Part shown: positions 6,497-9,341 of the stretch, piece by piece
Layout of the letters: each line of letters opens with the position of its first letter
How positions within the stretch are numbered: position 1 is the stretch's first letter
Source: Clostridia bacterium
GTDB lineage: Bacteria > Bacillota_A > Clostridia > Christensenellales > Aristaeellaceae
Direction of reading: 5' to 3'
Assembly: GCA_017464225.1 (NCBI GenBank)
Contig: JAFUDW010000010.1
Span: 1-9,341 of the forward strand
Length of the DNA: 9,341 nucleotides
Program-made: the position numbers and the translations under genes
Notes under the pieces: generated by a model
The model's input: the letters and a program-made list of their open reading frames with translations, nothing else
What the model was told of the DNA's origin: nothing
Databases searched by the model: none

Positions 6497-7513
6497 ATGA
6501 GCGGGCGTCAGTATAAAATGCAGCGTCACCGGGCGGGAGACGGCGGCACGCATTGGATATCCTATTCGGATATGATGGCGTCGTTGCTGCTGATCTTTAT
6601 CCTGGCCATCGTGCTGAGCATCTATAATTATTACCAGCTGCTGGAAACAAAAACCCGGGAGCTGGGGGAACAGCAAGCGCAATTGGACGCCGCGCAAATC
6701 ACCTTGGCCCAACAGGAAAAGGATCTGGAGACCACCCGGGTGCAGCTGATGGGCAAGGAGGAAGAGCTGTCGGTGATCCAGATCCAGCTGGATACCAAGG
6801 AGCAGGATCTGAACGCCGCTACGCTCAAGCTCAGCGAACGCGAGGAAGAAAACGAACGCCTGCTTGCCCAGATCGTGCTCAAGGAGGCTGATCTGGCCGA
6901 CCAGCAGAACAGGATAGACGCCCTGCAATTGATCCTGGCTGAGCAGGAGAAGGAGCTGAGCGGCTACCAGGTGCAGATCGCCGATCTGCTGGGCGTGCGC
7001 ACGCGCATCGTGGAGGATCTGCGGAACGCTCTGGCCCGGGCCAATATATCGGCTACCGTCGATCCCAATACCGGCGATATCGTGCTGGACAGCACGCTGA
7101 TGTACGAAACCAACAGCGCCGTGATCCGGGCGGAGGGCCTGGCCCAGCTCGATCGGCTGATCCCCATCTATCTCAACGTGCTGCTCAGCGATGAGTACAG
7201 GGATTATGTGGCCGAGATCATGATCGAGGGGCATACCGATTCCACCGGCCGCTATGAGCGCAACCTGGAGCTTTCCCAGGAGCGTGCGCTGAATGTGGCA
7301 AAATACTGCATGAGCATGCCAGGGCTCACCGAGCGGCAGAAAGAGCTGCTCAAAAAGATCGTCACAGCCCAGGGGCGCGCCGATTCTGACCTGGTTTATA
7401 ATGCCGACGGTACCGAAAACCAGGATCGCAGCCGGCGGGTGGAAATCAAATTCCGCCTGAAGGATACCGAAATGATAGAACGGATGGGGGAGATCCTGTC
7501 CACACTGGAGTGA
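6497..7513 (+). CDS. ZorB/MotB-like stator protein with extended coiled coil and OmpA domain
   Basis: The 338-residue protein starts at an ATG with AAGGAG (6485-6490) inside the end of the previous gene, so the two are translationally linked. A short cytoplasmic N-terminus precedes one TM, WISYSDMMASLLLIFILAIV (20-39). Asp25 matches the proton-carrying aspartate of MotB and ZorB. Residues 56-168 are a continuous coiled coil with Leu/Ile/Val at every seventh position (56, 63, 70, 77, 84, 91, 98, 105, 112, 126, 133, 140, 147, 154, 161, 168); only 119 is Asn. Residues about 185-322 form an OmpA-type peptidoglycan-binding domain with IEGHTDSTGRYERNLELSQE, RALNVAKYC and SRRVEIKF. The protein would dimerise in the channel and anchor the motor to the cell wall. 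The coiled coil is unusually long for this family. Confidence 0.88.
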   Translation: MSGRQYKMQRHRAGDGGTHWISYSDMMASLLLIFILAIVLSIYNYYQLLETKTRELGEQQAQLDAAQITLAQQEKDLETTRVQLMGKEEELSVIQIQLDTKEQDLNAATLKLSEREEENERLLAQIVLKEADLADQQNRIDALQLILAEQEKELSGYQVQIADLLGVRTRIVEDLRNALARANISATVDPNTGDIVLDSTLMYETNSAVIRAEGLAQLDRLIPIYLNVLLSDEYRDYVAEIMIEGHTDSTGRYERNLELSQERALNVAKYCMSMPGLTERQKELLKKIVTAQGRADSDLVYNADGTENQDRSRRVEIKFRLKDTEMIERMGEILSTLE

Positions 7514-7521
7514 ATCTGACC

Positions 7522-8031
7522 ATGAAGTACGCTGCCATTTTTATGATCGTCCTCGTGCTGGCGGGCCTGGCGCTGGGCGTGTATACCTATGCCAACGCCC
7601 GGCTCACCGTCACAGCCGTATCCATGAACGCCGCGCAGGGCGTTGAGAAGGCCCAGGATTTTGCCGCCCTGCAGAGCGCTATGGATCAAAACGCGCTGAT
7701 GGGGACAGCCTATACCGAAAGCCTGTCCGGGAGCGGACTGGATTACGTGTTTGAAACCTATACGTTTCGCTTGAAAAACAGCGGACTGATCGGCGCCGAA
7801 ATGGTGGAGATCGAGCCCATTCCGCTGGAGGGGGACGCCCTGAGCTATACCACGCTGGACGCCGCGCAGGTCAACGCCAATCTGATCGTTCCCGCCCGGC
7901 AGGAGCGGGACGCCTGGTGCGTCGTGCTGCGGAGCGCGGGCCAGGACGAGCTGCTCCGCTATCAGCGCAAATTCCGCGTTACCTATTATATATGGGGCAT
8001 GGCGAAAACCATGACGGTGGGATATCGATAA
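7522..8031 (+). CDS. Membrane-anchored extracytoplasmic protein, third gene of the motor operon
   Basis: I do not recognise this 169-residue protein. I chose ATG 7522 because GGAGTGA (7507-7513), overlapping the previous stop codon, lies 8 nt upstream and the protein then begins MKYAAIF. A GTG at 7510 would overlap the previous gene by 4 nt and add four residues. Residues 5-24 are a hydrophobic signal-anchor with no clear cleavage site, so the rest should face outside. A polar segment (about 30-72) precedes a beta-rich region (about 74-169) with FRLKNSGLIGAEMVEIEPIP and a final RKFRVTYYIWGMAKTMTVGY. The KNSG motif and alternating strands suggest an Ig-like or CARDB-like sandwich. One cysteine is present (133). 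The 8-bp gap after the ZorB-like gene and the shared terminator make it a likely partner of the motor, but no function can be assigned. Confidence 0.78.
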   Translation: MKYAAIFMIVLVLAGLALGVYTYANARLTVTAVSMNAAQGVEKAQDFAALQSAMDQNALMGTAYTESLSGSGLDYVFETYTFRLKNSGLIGAEMVEIEPIPLEGDALSYTTLDAAQVNANLIVPARQERDAWCVVLRSAGQDELLRYQRKFRVTYYIWGMAKTMTVGYR

Positions 8032-8039
8032 CGGAAAGC

Positions 8040-8067
8040 GAGCTTCCCGATGGGAGGCTCTTTTATT
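8040..8067 (+). terminator. Intrinsic terminator of the motor operon
   Basis: GAGCTTCCC (8040-8048) pairs with GGGAGGCTC (8052-8060) through nine pairs, one of them G-U, around a GAT loop, followed by TTTTATT. It starts 8 bases after the stop of the third gene and separates the operon from the cysteine-rich gene. Confidence 0.85.
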
Positions 8068-8104
8068 ATGCGGTAATTTCGCCTGTTTTGCCCAAATCCT
8101 TCGC

Positions 8105-8131
8105 ACCCTTTCCGGCCTTTTTCATAGCATG
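8105..8131 (+). promoter_or_regulatory. Possible sporulation (sigma-K-like) promoter
   Basis: AC (8105-8106), a 16-bp gap and CATAGCATG (8123-8131) partly match the sigma-K consensus AC-N16/17-CATAnnnTA; the last base is G, not A. No convincing sigma-A promoter is visible between the terminator and the gene. The match is short and could be chance, but it suits a possible coat-protein role for the downstream gene. Confidence 0.25.
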
Positions 8132-8141
8132 AAAGTGTAAA

Positions 8142-8174
8142 CCGCGCAAGCGGAATCCCGCGGTCACGCCGCGG
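8142..8174 (+). promoter_or_regulatory. Two leader hairpins before the cysteine-rich gene
   Basis: CCGC-GCAA-GCGG (8142-8153) is a small stem with a GNRA-type tetraloop. CCGCGG-tcacg-CCGCGG (8158-8174) is a 6-bp all-GC stem with a 5-nt loop. They lie side by side, ending 5 nt before AAGGAGG (8180-8186). They could stabilise the mRNA 5' end or affect ribosome access. No T-run follows, so they are not terminators. Confidence 0.5.
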
Positions 8175-8194
8175 AAAACAAGGAGGCAGGAAAG

Positions 8195-8968
8195 ATGTCC
8201 TTTTATTCCTATAAGAATGCCGACCCTGTCAACAGCCCCGGAGAGATTTCGGGAAACGCGCTGGACGGCCTGAATGAAAAGGTGTGCATCCAGGTGCAGC
8301 GGGTGTACGACAGCTGCCTGCAGCAGGAGCAGCTGGATAACCGGGATATCACCATTACCAGCTATGCCCAGGTGGTCAACAACTGCGCAGGCGGCGATAC
8401 CACTGTGCCGCCCACTGCGCCCGTGCCGCCCATCCAGTTTGAAAGCTGCCGCTCCAGCGCGGCCGATATCGACGTATCCAATCTGACGGTGGAGCGCCTG
8501 GCTGACCGTCCCTGCTTTGCCCGGGTGCGCGGATATATCGATATCCCCATCGATATCCTGTTTACCGATTCCAGGTGCGTTGAATACATCGGCAAGGGCA
8601 CTGTCCGGGTGACAAAGGATGTGTTGCTTTCGGTGCCCGATGATTCCATTGTGCCCTACTCGCTGGAGGGCCTGGCCAGCGCTATCTGCGTATCCGGCAG
8701 CTATTTGGGCGATAACGTATTCCGTATGACGATCTGCGTGTCCATCATCCTTAAGGTGCTGGCGCGGGTGGAGATCCTGATCCCTAGCTACGGCTTCTGC
8801 TCCATTCCGCCCTGCGAGGAGTTTGCCGACAACGTGTGCGACGAGTTCTTCTCCCTGCCTTTGTTCCCGCCTCTCAACCTGTGCGAAAACGGAACGGTGG
8901 CCGGGGATACTCAGACCGGCGGCTGCAATCGCTGCCATCGCGGCGGTTGCAGCTCCTGTGGAAACTGA
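8195..8968 (+). CDS. Cysteine-rich Clostridial protein, possibly spore-coat associated
   Basis: A 257-residue protein with 16 cysteines and no signal peptide or clear TM segment. It starts at an ATG with AAGGAGG 8 nt upstream. The N-terminal segment NEKVCIQVQRVYDSCLQQ (28-44), the central VRGYIDIPIDILFTD (111-125) and IPSYGFCSIPPCEEFADNVC (196-215) resemble motifs I recall from uncharacterised Clostridia proteins thought to belong to the spore surface; this is memory, not a search. Residues 107-200 look like alternating beta strands. The tail GGCNRCHRGGCSSCGN carries C244-x2-C247-x4-C252-x2-C255 plus His248, suitable for zinc binding or disulfide cross-linking. It is a separate transcription unit, with a terminator on either side, so a link to the motor operon is not required. 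Confidence 0.78.
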   Translation: MSFYSYKNADPVNSPGEISGNALDGLNEKVCIQVQRVYDSCLQQEQLDNRDITITSYAQVVNNCAGGDTTVPPTAPVPPIQFESCRSSAADIDVSNLTVERLADRPCFARVRGYIDIPIDILFTDSRCVEYIGKGTVRVTKDVLLSVPDDSIVPYSLEGLASAICVSGSYLGDNVFRMTICVSIILKVLARVEILIPSYGFCSIPPCEEFADNVCDEFFSLPLFPPLNLCENGTVAGDTQTGGCNRCHRGGCSSCGN

Positions 8969-8980
8969 ACGAAAACATGG

Positions 8981-9016
8981 GCCGGAGGGGCACAAATTGC
9001 CCCTTCGGCGGATTTT
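8981..9016 (+). terminator. Stem-loop terminator after the cysteine-rich gene
   Basis: GCCGGAGGGGCA (8981-8992) pairs with TGCCCCTTCGGC (8998-9009) through 12 pairs, one G-U, around a 5-nt loop, followed by GGATTTTGG. The stem is very stable and the T-run short. It starts 13 bases after the stop codon. From here to 9157 the DNA is AT-rich and I see no gene. Confidence 0.7.
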
Positions 9017-9157
9017 GGTGAAAAAAAGAATCGATCCAAAGCAGGATGATCTTCGCAAAAACAGACAGGTTTTGTAGCAACAGATGATAAAAACCACAAG
9101 ATATGCTAAAGAATACGAACGATCATAATTAATCGTCAAAATAAAGTTCGTGCTTTC

Positions 9158-9195
9158 AAAAAAGACTCAAAAAAAGTGAAAAAAACTTGAAAAAA
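9158..9195. promoter_or_regulatory. Four helically phased A-tracts (UP-element-like)
   Basis: Runs of 6, 7, 7 and 6 adenines start at 9158, 9169, 9179 and 9190, spaced 11, 10 and 11 bp, so all lie on one face of the helix and should bend the DNA. The last ends 5 bp before the -35 of a strong promoter, the position of an UP element bound by the RNA polymerase alpha subunit. Confidence 0.68.
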
Positions 9196-9199
9196 GGTG

Positions 9200-9229
9200 T
9201 TGACAAAAGGGTGCGGGGTGTGGTATATT
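9200..9229 (+). promoter_or_regulatory. Strong promoter, probably of a ribosomal RNA operon
   Basis: A perfect TTGACA (9200-9205), an 18-bp spacer and TATATT (9224-9229, five of six) predict a start near 9236. Together with the phased A-tracts upstream and the leader downstream it has the look of a Clostridial rrn promoter. Confidence 0.72.
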
Positions 9230-9235
9230 AATTGA

Positions 9236-9341
9236 GCGCTAAGGAGAGCGGGAGAAAATGGGAGCTTCGGCGAACAGAAAAGCCAACTATCTTGAGATGA
9301 GAGGGGACCTTGAAAACGATACAGGAAAATGGAAGCGAAAA
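9236..9341 (+). other. Probable rRNA operon leader with boxA-like element (runs off the window)
   Basis: The sequence after the promoter contains ACCTTGAAAAC (9307-9317), like the boxA/leader element that precedes rRNA genes in Firmicutes and helps assemble antitermination complexes. It also has short self-complementary stretches such as GCTTCGGC. The 16S gene itself is not in the window. An alternative is a 28-codon open frame from ATG 9258 to the window end (MGASANRKANYLEMRGDLEN...), preceded by AAGGAG at 11-nt and GGGAG at 3-nt spacing. I judge it less likely because of its composition and the boxA-like motif. Confidence 0.55.

Noticed and set aside
6440..7234. A 264-codon minus-strand open frame
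   Set aside because: Shadow of the ZorB-like coiled coil; its His/Leu/Gln repeats simply mirror the heptads on the other strand.
6497..7513. Flagellar MotB as the identity of the second motor gene
   Set aside because: No flagellar or chemotaxis genes are nearby, the first gene has three rather than four TMs plus a long tail, and the coiled-coil insertion is atypical for MotB.
8066..9139. A 357-codon minus-strand open frame
   Set aside because: It crosses the leader hairpins, the cysteine-rich gene and its terminator on the wrong strand and shows no recognisable motif.

Overview
The window reads as chromosomal DNA of a moderately GC-rich, probably gut-associated Clostridia (Firmicutes). The grounds are strong AGGAGG-type ribosome binding sites, a Firmicutes MobA/MobL-type relaxase tail, a sugar ABC transporter of the LplB type, a cysteine-rich protein of a kind I associate with Clostridia, and TTGACA/TATAAT-like promoters in AT-rich gaps between GC-rich genes. 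No species can be named from the sequence alone.

Left part (1-4740). A relaxase fragment from a mobile element (from base 2, + strand) runs without a stop codon into the 3' end of an oppositely oriented gene, so an element boundary or rearrangement lies near 800-841. Next is a minus-strand sugar-utilisation operon that has been gutted. The first 136 or so codons of an LplB-type permease (from 3225) are joined at about 2818-2824 to the last 49 or so codons of an extracellular solute-binding protein (ending 2672). The rest of the permease, presumably a second permease, and most of the binding protein are missing. The last gene, a secreted 604-residue protein with one Ig-like and three carbohydrate-binding-like domains (842-2656), is intact. 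A divergent LacI-family regulator (3615-4652) faces the operon across a 389-bp AT-rich control region. That region holds two opposed sigma-A-type promoters, each with its own TTTACA/TGTAAA inverted repeat, and eight such half-sites in all.

Middle part (4740-8068). A compact three-gene plus-strand operon encodes an ion-driven motor of the MotAB/ExbBD/ZorAB superfamily. The first gene is a three-TM MotA/ExbB-like protein with a tail of about 345 residues. The second is a MotB/ZorB-like protein with the channel aspartate (D25), a continuous coiled coil of about 16 heptads and an OmpA-type peptidoglycan-binding domain. The third is an unrecognised membrane-anchored extracytoplasmic protein. The operon ends in a clear intrinsic terminator. 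It looks like ZorAB of the Zorya anti-phage systems, but no ZorC/D/E/F/G-type effector is present. The third gene may be a new partner, and this is the best candidate for an undescribed system here.

Right part (8069-9341). A separate unit encodes a 257-residue protein with 16 cysteines, possibly spore-associated, preceded by two leader hairpins and followed by a terminator. The window closes with four helically phased A-tracts, a strong promoter and a boxA-like leader that I read as the start of a ribosomal RNA operon whose 16S gene would lie beyond the right edge.
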